Both the position numbers and the translations under genes were made by a program. Below, one piece after another: positions 1 through 8,900 of a DNA stretch of 64,000 nt. The stretch's first letter is position 1. The number at the start of each line of letters is the position of its first letter. The stretch lies in the NCBI RefSeq assembly GCF_001641695.1, contig NZ_LSEF01000113.1, forward strand, positions 27,498 to 91,497, in the 5' to 3' direction. The notes under the pieces are model-generated. The model made no database searches. It was not told where the DNA came from and saw only the letters and a program-made list of their open reading frames with translations. This DNA is from Bradyrhizobium neotropicale (GTDB taxonomy: Bacteria; Pseudomonadota; Alphaproteobacteria; Rhizobiales; Xanthobacteraceae).

Positions 1-2
1 CC

Positions 3-956
3 GCCGCTGATGCGGCGCAGGCATCGCCGCCCGCAGCCGCACCGGCCGGCGCGGCTGCCGGCTTTGTTGGTGATATCGACGAGTTTCAGATCGCCAAGGT
101 TGCGCGCGCGCCCGGCTTCATCAAGCTCGGCGCGATCGGGCAGGGCCCCGACCAAGCCAAATTGATCACGTTCAGTGTCGACGAGGAAAACGCGGGCTGG
201 TTCAGCGGCGGTTATTTCGGCGTGATCCTTCGCTCGGTGACGCTCGATGGCTGGGTCGTCATCGGCCTGCTCGCGATCATGGCGTTCATCAGCTGGTACG
301 TCATGGTCGATCGCGTCTCTTATCTGAACCGGGTCGCGGCCGGCAATACGATCTTCCTTAAGCATTTCCGCGAGACGTCGACCGACATCGGCGGTCTGCT
401 TCAGCTCGACAGCCAGGAGAACGATCCGAGCTTTGGTGGCGAGCTCGGCAAAAAGCAGCGCAAGGCGGTGCATGCCGCGCCCCTCTATCACCTGTTCGCG
501 GCCGGCGCGCAGGAAATCCGGCGTCGCTTCGCGGGTGGCGGTTATCGCCGATTGTCACCGCAGGCGATCCAGTCGATCCGCGCCGTGCTCGACAGCGGCT
601 TCGTGCGGGAGAACCAGCGCCTCAACCGTCTGATGGTGATGCTGACCATTGCGATCTCCGGCGGTCCGTTTCTCGGTCTCCTCGGTACCGTCGTCGGCGT
701 CATGATCACCTTCGCGGCGATCGCCGCCAGCGGCGACGTCAACGTCAACGCGATTGCGCCCGGCATCGCGGCTGCGCTGGTCGCCACCGTCGCCGGCCTC
801 GGCGTCGCGATCCCCTCGCTGTTTGCCTACAACTACCTGACGATCCGCATCAAGGACGTGAGCAGCGAGATGCAGGTCTTCGTCGACGAGTTCATCACGC
901 GGATCGCGGAGTCCTACGAGCTTCCTGACGAGCCGGTGAAGCAGGCGGCGGAGTGA
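3..956 (+). CDS. LamG-like/ExbB fusion, MotA/TolQ/ExbB proton channel family (5' end outside window)
   Basis: The reading frame is open to the left edge, so the true start lies upstream and the first visible codons are internal. The visible N-terminal part has a short Ala/Pro-rich linker followed by a GDIDEFQIAKVAR segment. That segment resembles the last strand of LamG/concanavalin A-like domains. Three hydrophobic stretches follow (around nt 225-310, 630-720 and 740-840) with the Gly/Pro-rich GGPFLGLLGTVVGVM signature of the ExbB/TolQ core. By family, ExbB forms the inner-membrane proton channel that powers TonB. ExbD begins 4 bp downstream, so the two are almost certainly co-transcribed. 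A periplasmic lectin-like extension on ExbB is uncommon. An internal TTG at nt 162 could be mistaken for the start, but the coding frame clearly runs upstream of it. Confidence 0.85.
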   Translation, partial: AADAAQASPPAAAPAGAAAGFVGDIDEFQIAKVARAPGFIKLGAIGQGPDQAKLITFSVDEENAGWFSGGYFGVILRSVTLDGWVVIGLLAIMAFISWYVMVDRVSYLNRVAAGNTIFLKHFRETSTDIGGLLQLDSQENDPSFGGELGKKQRKAVHAAPLYHLFAAGAQEIRRRFAGGGYRRLSPQAIQSIRAVLDSGFVRENQRLNRLMVMLTIAISGGPFLGLLGTVVGVMITFAAIAASGDVNVNAIAPGIAAALVATVAGLGVAIPSLFAYNYLTIRIKDVSSEMQVFVDEFITRIAESYELPDEPVKQAAE

Positions 957-960
957 ACCG

Positions 961-1365
961 ATGCAAGTCCAGTCCGAAAGCAAGCCGTACGACGACATCA
1001 ACATCACGCCGATGCTCGATCTCGCTTACGTGCTGCTGGTGATCTTCATCATCATGACCACGGCGACCGTGCAAGGCATGAAGGTGAACCTGCCGAAGGC
1101 GAGCGCGGCGCCGAGCCTTGCGCAGCAGACCACCAAGGCGATCACGGTCGCCAATGACGGAAAGCTGTTCCTCGATACGATTCCCGTGACGCTGGCCGAG
1201 CTCGAGCAGCGCCTGGTGCAGCAACGCGCGCTGACGCCGGAGTTTCCGATCGTCGTGCGCGGCGACAGCCAGACCCCGTACCAGAACGTCGTCGACGTGC
1301 TCGATCTGCTCGGCCGCCTGAACTTCACACAGGTCGGCATGGCGACCAAGCCCGTAGCGCGGTGA
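961..1365 (+). CDS. exbD: ExbD/TolR family biopolymer transport protein
   Basis: This 134-residue protein has a single N-terminal transmembrane helix (about residues 20-38), preceded by the DINITPMLD motif. The membrane aspartate, here D20, is the conserved proton-carrying residue of the ExbD/TolR family. The rest is a small periplasmic domain of normal length. It starts 4 bp after the ExbB-like gene and is followed 12 bp later by a TonB-like gene, giving the usual exbB-exbD-tonB order. By family knowledge, ExbD works with ExbB to turn proton-motive force into movement of TonB. The partner set in this locus is a porin-like barrel and a giant exoprotein, not an obvious siderophore receptor. 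Confidence 0.92.
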   Translation: MQVQSESKPYDDINITPMLDLAYVLLVIFIIMTTATVQGMKVNLPKASAAPSLAQQTTKAITVANDGKLFLDTIPVTLAELEQRLVQQRALTPEFPIVVRGDSQTPYQNVVDVLDLLGRLNFTQVGMATKPVAR

Positions 1366-1377
1366 ACCTGACTGCAC

Positions 1378-2103
1378 ATGACGCCGATGGATCAGCGCAG
1401 CAACACCGACGAGAGCGAAGGAGCTGCCTGGTGGCGCTATCTGCTGCTGGGTGGCGGCGGTCTGTTGGTCGTCGTGCTCCTGGTCGGCGGCATCATGGTC
1501 CTGATGAGCGGCGACAAGAACCCGCCGCGCAAGGTGAACGAGCTGCAGGTCACGATGATCATGCCGCCGCCGCCACCTCCGCCTCCGCCGCCGCCTCCAC
1601 CGGAACAGCAGCCCGAGCAGAAGATGGTCGAGCAGACGCCGGTCAAGCAGGAGATGATCGAGGAGAAGCCGGTGGACGTCCCCAAGGACGCGCCGCCGGA
1701 TGCGCCCGACAGTCCGATGGACAGCCCGCCATCGCTCGAAGCCAACACGACCGGGCCGGGCACCTTGAAGGGCGGCAAGGGAGGCTTGATCGGTGGCGGT
1801 GGCGGTGGAGGCGGCGGCGGCGGCAAATGGGGCTGGTACGCCAGCATCGTGCAGGCGCAGATCGAGGCTGCCCTGCGCTCGAACGAGAAGACGCGCCACG
1901 CAGTGATGCGGGTCAGGGTCCGGTTGTGGCCGGACGCCAGCGGCCGGGTCAGCCGCGTGCAGCTGGTGTCCTCGACCGGTAACAGCGAGCTCGACGCGGT
2001 GATCCGCGATCAGATCCTCAGCGGCATGACGTTACGCGAACCGCCGCCCAGGGAAATGCCGATGCCGATCGTGATGCAGGTCACGGCGCGCAGTCCGGGT
2101 TGA
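1378..2103 (+). CDS. TonB-like energy transducer
   Basis: The protein has 241 residues with one transmembrane helix at about residues 21-43. A 13-proline run follows at about 63-75, then an acidic, Pro-rich spacer, a Gly-rich stretch (about 132-148) and a C-terminal TonB fold of roughly 90 residues. That fold contains the usual core in which a residue change accumulates through a VRVRLWPDASG strand. Proline spacers let TonB cross the periplasm, and the glycine hinge is an extra feature. It is the third gene of the ExbB-ExbD-TonB set. Its outer-membrane target is unknown. The next gene is a porin that shows no evident plug domain or TonB box. Confidence in the family is good; the substrate cannot be named. 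Confidence 0.85.
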   Translation: MTPMDQRSNTDESEGAAWWRYLLLGGGGLLVVVLLVGGIMVLMSGDKNPPRKVNELQVTMIMPPPPPPPPPPPPPEQQPEQKMVEQTPVKQEMIEEKPVDVPKDAPPDAPDSPMDSPPSLEANTTGPGTLKGGKGGLIGGGGGGGGGGGKWGWYASIVQAQIEAALRSNEKTRHAVMRVRVRLWPDASGRVSRVQLVSSTGNSELDAVIRDQILSGMTLREPPPREMPMPIVMQVTARSPG

Positions 2104-2171
2104 GGCGACGGCGGGACGGCGACAGCCGTCCGCGTAAATGAGTGAGAGAGACTGGAAGAAGGGTTGATGTC

Positions 2172-4034
2172 ATGTGGCGTGCAGAGATGACGAAGCGACA
2201 ACTGGCGGGGAGCGCGGCGATCCTGCTTGCGCTTTCTGTTCCCGCGTCGGCCCAGGACGATACTCAACCGGTCAAACGCCCAACGGTCTCGCGCAACGCG
2301 CCGCCGTCGTCCAACGCGACCGTCAACCTGATCAATCTGCTGGTGAAGCAAGGCACGCTCAGCGAGGAGCAGGCGGCAGCGCTGATCAAGCAAGCGGACG
2401 GCGAGGCCTACGTCGCCCGCCAGGCCACGCGTGATGCCACGGCGAAGGCGGAAGGCGCCGAGAAGGCTGCGACAACTGCAACGGATGCGGTCTCGCCGCC
2501 CGGCACCAAGCGCGTCACTTATGTCCCAGAGATCGTCAAGAAGCAGCTGCGCGACGAGATCAGGGCGGAAGTGATGGACCGCGCCCACAAGGAGGGCTGG
2601 GCCCAGCCGGGCGCGCTGCCGGACTGGATCTCGCGCATCCGGTTCTATGGCGACGTGCGCGTGCGGCACGAAAGCGATTTCTTCCCGAAAGGCAACGCGG
2701 TTGGCTTTTTTCCGAACTTCAATGCCATCAATACCGGCAGTCCGTTCGACGTCAGCGATTTGAGTAATCCGAACACCTATCCGTCCTACAATGTGGATCA
2801 GGATCGGCATCGTGAACGGCTCCGCGCGCGTTTGGGCATGGAAGCCGAGGTCTTCGACGGATTCTGGACCGGAATGCGGATCGCGACCGGCGACAACAGC
2901 GGTCCGGTCTCATTCAACCAAACAATGGGAGGCTCGGGCGGAAACTTCAGCAAGTACGCCATTTGGCTGGATCGTGCCTATATCAGATATAGCCCCACGA
3001 ATGAGATGACGCTTAGTGCGGGGCGGTTCGACAATCCGTTCTTCACTGCGACGGATCTCGTATACCACCGTGATCTCGGCTTCGATGGCTTCGCCGCACA
3101 AGGACGCTACGAGGTAGAGCCGGGTATTACGCCCTTTGTGGTCGCTGGTGCGTTCCCGATCTACAACACGACATTCGACGTTGGTGCACAACTCGCGTCG
3201 GATGGCACGAACGCCACGTTCGGTAAACTGCCGAGCCGTGACAAGTGGATGTTCGGTGCGCAGGTTGGCGGCAATTTCAGGCCTCAGCCCGAGATTGAAC
3301 TCACCGTGGGTGCCGCCTTCTATGACTTCAGTAACGTCCAGGGCAAGGTTTCGAGCCAATGCTATGTCTATAGCGTTCAGGACCTGTGCGACACAGACTT
3401 GTTGCGCCCGTCATTCGCACAAAAGGGCAATACCTACATTCCGCTGCGAAGCATCGTGCCGACGGTGTTCAATAGTCTTGGCACCCAGTTCCAATACCAG
3501 TATTTCGGCCTCGCATCGGCGTTCCAGGACGTGGATTTGAGCGCCCGCCTGGATCTTGGTCACTTCGATCCGATACACATCATCCTCGACGGCGAATACG
3601 TGCGCAACGTCGCATGGAATCGCAATGATATCGCTGCAAAACTGCTCAATGCGGGCACTTTCATCCCGAATAACGGCTTCGTGCCTCTTGGGCCGACAGC
3701 GGCCTGCGCAAGTCTTCCTTGTCCTCAAGTATACGAGGGCGGAAATCAAGGCTGGCTCGCGCGCCTGTCGGTCGGCCATCGAGAGTTGAAGCAACTTTGG
3801 GATTGGAGCGCGTATGTCGGTTACAAGTATCTCGAGTCCGACGCCGTGCTCGACGCCTTCGCCGACTCCGATTTCGGGCTCGGAGGAACCAATCTCAAGG
3901 GCTATTTCATAGGTGGGAATCTCGCGCTGTCGTCGAACGTCTGGCTGACGGCGCGCTGGATGAGTGCGAACCAGGTCGCTGGTGCGCCTTACGCGGTAGA
4001 CATCTTCCAGTTCGATCTCAATGCGAGGTTCTAA
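2172..4034 (+). CDS. Putative outer-membrane porin (Porin_5-like)
   Basis: I place the start at ATG 2172, which has a GAAGAAGGG ribosome-binding site 8 bp upstream. This yields a 620-residue precursor with a signal peptide ending near ASAQ. The mature N-terminus carries a short helical segment, NLINLLVKQGTLSEEQAAAL, then an Ala/Lys-rich coiled-coil stretch. These precede a long beta-rich part with alternating aromatic strands such as RIRFYGDVRVRHE, and a terminal phenylalanine (NARF), typical of outer-membrane barrels. The layout matches the putative porin family PF16930 as I know it. No POTRA domain or TonB-receptor plug is apparent. It follows the TonB gene and its stop overlaps the next start, so it may be the outer-membrane component of this locus. 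Confidence 0.8.
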   Translation: MWRAEMTKRQLAGSAAILLALSVPASAQDDTQPVKRPTVSRNAPPSSNATVNLINLLVKQGTLSEEQAAALIKQADGEAYVARQATRDATAKAEGAEKAATTATDAVSPPGTKRVTYVPEIVKKQLRDEIRAEVMDRAHKEGWAQPGALPDWISRIRFYGDVRVRHESDFFPKGNAVGFFPNFNAINTGSPFDVSDLSNPNTYPSYNVDQDRHRERLRARLGMEAEVFDGFWTGMRIATGDNSGPVSFNQTMGGSGGNFSKYAIWLDRAYIRYSPTNEMTLSAGRFDNPFFTATDLVYHRDLGFDGFAAQGRYEVEPGITPFVVAGAFPIYNTTFDVGAQLASDGTNATFGKLPSRDKWMFGAQVGGNFRPQPEIELTVGAAFYDFSNVQGKVSSQCYVYSVQDLCDTDLLRPSFAQKGNTYIPLRSIVPTVFNSLGTQFQYQYFGLASAFQDVDLSARLDLGHFDPIHIILDGEYVRNVAWNRNDIAAKLLNAGTFIPNNGFVPLGPTAACASLPCPQVYEGGNQGWLARLSVGHRELKQLWDWSAYVGYKYLESDAVLDAFADSDFGLGGTNLKGYFIGGNLALSSNVWLTARWMSANQVAGAPYAVDIFQFDLNARF

Positions 4035-4630
4035 TGATGCGGCGCTTGGGACTTTCTCTGATTGCTTTGTCGGCGCTCGCGATCGCCACCACCGCGCACG
4101 CGGACCAGGAAGGCGATCGCCTGCGCGAAGCGCTGCGTACCGCCACCGCGCAGGCGAGGGCGGCGGAAGATCAACGCGCCGCGCTCCAGGCCAAGCTGAC
4201 ATCGGCCGAGCAGGAGCGTGACCGTCTGCGCAAGCAGAGCGAGGCGTATCGTGCCCAGGTCAAGGAAGCGGAGCAGGCCTATCGCCAGGCGGTGAAGGAC
4301 TTCAACGAACGTCTCGGCGAACGCGACGATTCACTGGAGAAGTGGAAGACCGCCTATGGCGAGGCGGCCAGCGTGGCGCGCGCCAAGGATGCCGAGCGCG
4401 CCAAGTTCGAAACCGAGGCGACCGCGTTGAAGGCGAGCACCAAGGCCTGCGAAGCCAAGAACGTCCGGCTTGCGAAGATCGCCGACGAAGTCGTGACCAA
4501 ATATGAGGCGATGGATCCGTTCGAGAAGGTTCTCGACCACGATCCGGTATTTGGATTGAAGCGGGTCGAGCATCAGAATGCGGCCCAGGACTTCCGTGAC
4601 AAGATCCTCGAACAGAAGGCCAAGCCATGA
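4034..4630 (+). CDS. Periplasmic coiled-coil protein of unknown function
   Basis: The ATG at 4034 overlaps the porin stop by one base (TAATG). A second ATG follows directly at 4037. The 198-residue product has a signal peptide (MMRRLGLSLIALSALAIATTAHA) and is then almost entirely charged heptad-like sequence rich in Ala, Glu, Arg and Lys. It contains no recognisable enzymatic motif. I do not recognise a family. Its position between the porin and the parvulin, with overlapping ends on both sides, indicates translational coupling. A structural or chaperone-like role in the periplasm is therefore plausible, for example bridging TonB and the porin, but this is inference only. Confidence 0.8.
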   Translation: MMRRLGLSLIALSALAIATTAHADQEGDRLREALRTATAQARAAEDQRAALQAKLTSAEQERDRLRKQSEAYRAQVKEAEQAYRQAVKDFNERLGERDDSLEKWKTAYGEAASVARAKDAERAKFETEATALKASTKACEAKNVRLAKIADEVVTKYEAMDPFEKVLDHDPVFGLKRVEHQNAAQDFRDKILEQKAKP

Positions 4631-5646
4631 CCAGCCATGCACTTAAGACCGTTGTACTCGCGGGCGCGCTGTTCGCTGCCACTTCGTCCATGGCCATGGC
4701 TCAAACCCGCAATCAGCCGCAGCCTGCACCGGCACGCCCCGCACCTGCGGGAGCCGCTCCCGTGCGCCCGACAGCCAGCGAGGATGCTTCGGCGATCAGG
4801 AGCGGCGAGGTGATTGCGCGGGTCGGCGACAGTGACGTGACCGCGGAGGAGGTGCGTGCGACGATCCAGCTTCTGGATGCGCGTCAGCAGGCCGCGATGG
4901 CGCGTGATCCGGCCCTGCTCAGCCAGACTGTGCGGGCGATCCTCGCCAATCGCCTCGTGCTCAAGGAGGCGTCGGCCAAGAAATGGGAGCAGCAGCCCAC
5001 CGTCGTCGCCCAGCTTGCGCGCGCGCGCGAAAGCCTGATCGTCGAAACCTATCTGCAATCCGTGACCGCGCCGCCCGACAGCTTTCCGAGCGAGGCGGAG
5101 GTCAAGAGCGTGTATGAGGCAAATGCCAGTGCTCTTCTCGTCCCGCGCCGTTTCCGGCTTGCGCAGATCGTGGTGGCGGTGCCGAAGGACGCGGACAAGG
5201 CCGCCGAGGACATCGCGCGAAAGAAACTCGAAGATGTCATGAAGAAGGTCAAGCAGACAGGCGCGGATTTCGGCGCGATTGCGCGCAGCGCGTCCGATGA
5301 TACCGCGTCCGCCGAGCGCGAGGGCGAGATCGGCTGGGTCAACGAGCCGGACCTTCGGACCGAAATTCGCGGTCAAGTCACCGGATTGCCGAAATCGGGC
5401 ATCACCGATGCAATCCGGCTCGATGATGGCTGGCACATCGTGAAGCTGGTGGATACCGAGGCTGCGCATACGCGGTCGTTTGCGGAAGTGAGGGATGCCC
5501 TGGTCCAGCGCATGCGAGCGGAGCGCATCGAAGCCAATCGCCGCGCCTATGTGGCGGAAGTGCTCAAGCAATCCCCACCTGTCGTGAACGAGATCGCGCT
5601 CTCCAAACTGCTGGAAGCGAAGCCCGACTCTACGTCGTCACGCTAG
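4627..5646 (+). CDS. Parvulin-type peptidyl-prolyl isomerase, periplasmic
   Basis: The gene overlaps its upstream neighbour by 4 bp (ATGA). The 339-residue product has a signal peptide ending near AMAQ, a Pro/Ala-rich linker and a helical SurA-like N-terminal chaperone region (about residues 60-155). A PpiC/rotamase domain follows (about 165-280), with the family segments RRFRLAQIVVAV, GEIGWV and DGWHIVKLVD. By family, such proteins escort unfolded outer-membrane or secreted proteins through the periplasm. Here it is the last gene before a hairpin terminator and the giant exoprotein. That placement makes a chaperone role for the exoprotein or for the porin likely, though not shown. Confidence 0.88.
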   Translation: MTSHALKTVVLAGALFAATSSMAMAQTRNQPQPAPARPAPAGAAPVRPTASEDASAIRSGEVIARVGDSDVTAEEVRATIQLLDARQQAAMARDPALLSQTVRAILANRLVLKEASAKKWEQQPTVVAQLARARESLIVETYLQSVTAPPDSFPSEAEVKSVYEANASALLVPRRFRLAQIVVAVPKDADKAAEDIARKKLEDVMKKVKQTGADFGAIARSASDDTASAEREGEIGWVNEPDLRTEIRGQVTGLPKSGITDAIRLDDGWHIVKLVDTEAAHTRSFAEVRDALVQRMRAERIEANRRAYVAEVLKQSPPVVNEIALSKLLEAKPDSTSSR

Positions 5647-5672
5647 GCCTGCGTTCTGTCCGAATGGTCCCG

Positions 5673-5709
5673 GCCGAGTTGCGCGACAGCGCAGCTCGGC
5701 TGCTATTTT
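5673..5709 (+). terminator. Rho-independent terminator after the exbB-to-parvulin operon
   Basis: Two 12-bp arms, GCCGAGTTGCGC (5673-5684) and GCGCAGCTCGGC (5689-5700), pair with one G-T contact around a GACA loop. They are followed by TGCTATTTT. The hairpin sits 26 bp after the parvulin stop and separates the operon from the giant exoprotein gene. Confidence 0.75.
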
Positions 5710-5959
5710 GCGCTCCGTGGAACAGTAGAGGCGGACCCCGGAATATCGTTGTTCCCAAGCGGCAATTGATCACCTGCGACCTTAGAACCTTTGTTCCGGT
5801 CGCCGATATCGTTAATCGTTAGTTAAATATCATATATGTGTAACAGTTTATGTGATACCCGAGACGCGCGTTGCGTGCTCTCAGCGGCGGCCGCGAACCG
5901 GCTGGTGCGGCCCTGTCAGCCGCCCTAAGCAACGCCCCGTTCCCGCTGGAGTGCGCCTC
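5710..5959 (+). promoter_or_regulatory. Leader and probable promoter region of the giant exoprotein gene
   Basis: This 250-bp space between the terminator and the proposed GTG start contains a distinctly AT-rich block (about 5805-5855) in an otherwise GC-rich window. The contrast is typical of a promoter. I cannot assign exact -35/-10 boxes. A GGAG sequence at 5948-5951 lies 8 bp before GTG 5960 and supports that start over an upstream in-frame ATG at 5852. Confidence 0.4.
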
Positions 5960-8900
5960 GTGAATATCGATCTGAAGTCTTCGGCCTTTTCGCTTCGTTG
6001 GCGCAGCATCCGTGCCGCGCTGCTGACCTCGACAGCTATATTGCCCGGGTTGATCGGCCATCAGGCCCAGGCACGCAGCCTCACTCCGAGCAATTCGTCG
6101 GTGGCCCCCGCCACCGCGGCTCAGCTGGCTGCTGGGCTGGCGGCGCAGCAAGCCGCTGCCGCGGGTGCCCAGGCGCAAGTCTCTCTCGCGCGTGCCGCGG
6201 CCGCACTTTCTGCTGCGCGCCAGGCACAGCAGGACGCCGCGGCGGCAGCCGCACAAGCTCTCAATTCGACTGTCAATGGCGTCGTCACCGGTGGTTTGAT
6301 GCCGATCGGGGGGGTGAAGGACGTCACGGGCCAGAGCGCTTGCGGCGATTCTTGCTCGTCGCTTCAACTCAACACCCCGACCTCGTGGCAGAACGCAAAC
6401 ACGACCTTCACCCAGACCGTCAAGAACGGGCAATACACGGTGGACATCACCCAGACCCAGAATCGGGCGATCCTGAACTGGGAAACGTTCAATATCGGCC
6501 GCAACACGTCCGTGAAGTTCGAGCAGAAGTCCGCCGACTGGACCGTGCTCAACCGCGTGACCGATCCGACCGGTTCCCCGACGCAGATTCTGGGGCAGAT
6601 GAGCGCGCTCGGCGGCGTCTACGTCATCAACCGCAACGGCATCATTTTCGGCCCCGGCGCGCAGGTCAACGTGCATGCTCTGATTGCCTCGAGCCTCGAC
6701 GTCGGTGCGCTGGGTTTACCGCAGGATAAGCGCGACAAATACTTCATCAACACAGGCATCAACAATGCGAACGTGACCGCGTTCTCGGTTGCGCCCACGC
6801 ACTCGCCTGGGTTCGGCTCGCCGGATGACGGCGGCTACACTGCGGAGAACAACGGCTGGGGCGACGTCAAGGTCAATGCTGGTGCCTCGATCAAAACCAG
6901 CGTGGTCGATCTGGAGTCGACCGGCTTCATCTACCTTTTCGGTCGCAACGTGTCTAATTCGGGCACGCTCACGTCGCCGGCCGGCGAGGTCGCTCTCGTC
7001 GCGGCCCGTAGCATCAGCCTGATCTCCGGCGGCTATTGGAAGCTGCCCTCGGCGGTGCTCCCTACCGGTGTGACCTATCGCGGAACCGACTTCCAGATCA
7101 CCCACTTCGCCGACGTCTATAGTCCAGACGGCAACGCGATCGCACCCAACTACGCGACTGGGACAGGTCTCATCAGTAATGACGGCTTGATCGAAACGCC
7201 GCGTGGCATCACCCAGATGAACGGCGACCGGATCACGATCGGTCAGACCGGCATCATCTCGGCGGATACCGGTATCACCCGCAACAGCATGGTGCTGCTG
7301 CGCGCTGCGACCGGCATTGACCTGGAAGGTACGATCAGCGCGCTTCCCTACGAGGATCCGTTGACGCCCAGCCTGCCACAGGGTGGAAGCAGGGGGAGCA
7401 CGGTACAAAGCTTCGCGCCGGCCTATGTCGAGCTGTCTGCTCAGAATTCGGTCACGGTGGGATCGAGCGGCCTGATATCGGCGCCCTCGGCTACGGTGGC
7501 GCTACGTGCCATCGACCTTGGAAATGGGCTGCCGAACGCTCCGTCCCTCTACACGAATTCTACGACAAACACGTTGTTCGGTAGCCCGGGCGTCCCCGGC
7601 GCGGTTAAGGCAAGCGTGACCGGCCCGCAGCAGGTCCTGCTGGAGGACGGCGCAACCATCGACGTCGCCGGGCTGCAAAACGTCGTGCTCCCGGCCAGCT
7701 ACAATTTCATCCCGTTCAAGCCGACCGGAAATGAAGTTGCGGACATGCCGTTGCAGCGCAGCTTTTTGCCTGGCCAGACGTTCTACATCGACATCCGCGC
7801 GTCGGGGACGCGGAGCGACGGCACGACGTGGGTCGGAACTCCGGTCGCCGATGCCAGCGGTACGATCAACAGCTACGGCCGCAGCATCCAGCAGCTCATG
7901 ACGACCGGGGGCGTCGTGAGCCTGCAAACGGACCAGATCGCAACGGACAGCTCGACCACCAGCCGCAGCGTGATTACACAGTCCGGTTCGGTGATCAATG
8001 TCGCGGGTGGCACGGTCAAGTACCTTCCGGGCATGGTCTCGACCACCAAGCTGCTCGGCGCCGACGGCCGAATATACAGCATGGCGAACGCCGATCCCAA
8101 CATGGTTTATCTCGGCATCGCGGGGCAGTTCACCGTCAACCACTCCCATTGGCGCGTGAAGGAGATCTGGTCGACGGCGACGCAGATTTATCAGCCCGGG
8201 TATGCCGAGGGGCATGACGCCGGCGGCATCAACATCACCACCGTCAGCCCACAGCTCCAGGGTCAGATGTATTTCGGGTCCGCGGCGGGTGAGCGGCAAA
8301 TCTCCCTCGGCCTCAAGCCATCGGCGACGAATGGCGTCACCGCCACTCAAGCCAAGGGCGATGAACTCCCCTCGCAGGGATATCTCACCTTCAATCTCGC
8401 GAGCAGCGTCGTGATCGGCACGAGCACGGATTCGACGTCCGGCGGGTTGGGAGTGACGAACCAGATCAGGCATATCGCCGACGTGCCGGACCCGTCGCAA
8501 TTCGCTCCTGCCGTGGCGGGCGCCGATTTTACCCCGACCAGCGCCTACCAGACCGTCCTGTCGGCCGCGACATTGTCGAGCTACGGTCTCAGCCTGCTGC
8601 GCATCAACAGTAATGATCTGCTGGTCACGCACAATTCGGCCAATGACGCAGCAGGACTGCCCGACCTCAGCCTTGCGGCTGGCGGAACATTCTCGGCCAC
8701 GACCGGCAGCGCGATCAGCGTGGCGGGCAATATTGGGGCGGCCGGCGGTCAGATCAGTCTGGTGACCGACGGCTTCGCGTTTAGAAACAATCCCTTCTTC
8801 AAGGCGGCCCAGACTGCATCCGGCAAGGACGACATCTTCGTCCAGGGGACGCTTGATGTCAGCGGCCGCTGGGTCAACGACACCGGCCGGTTCGGGACCG

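Noticed and set aside
895-1899. A 334-codon minus-strand frame opposite exbD and tonB
   Set aside because: It is Arg/His-rich and includes runs that simply mirror the Pro and Gly tracts of the TonB-like gene.
2113-2131. Small hairpin GGACGGC-GACA-GCCGTCC between the TonB-like and porin genes
   Set aside because: It has no T-run and sits within an operon-like series, so I did not call it a terminator; a processing site remains possible.
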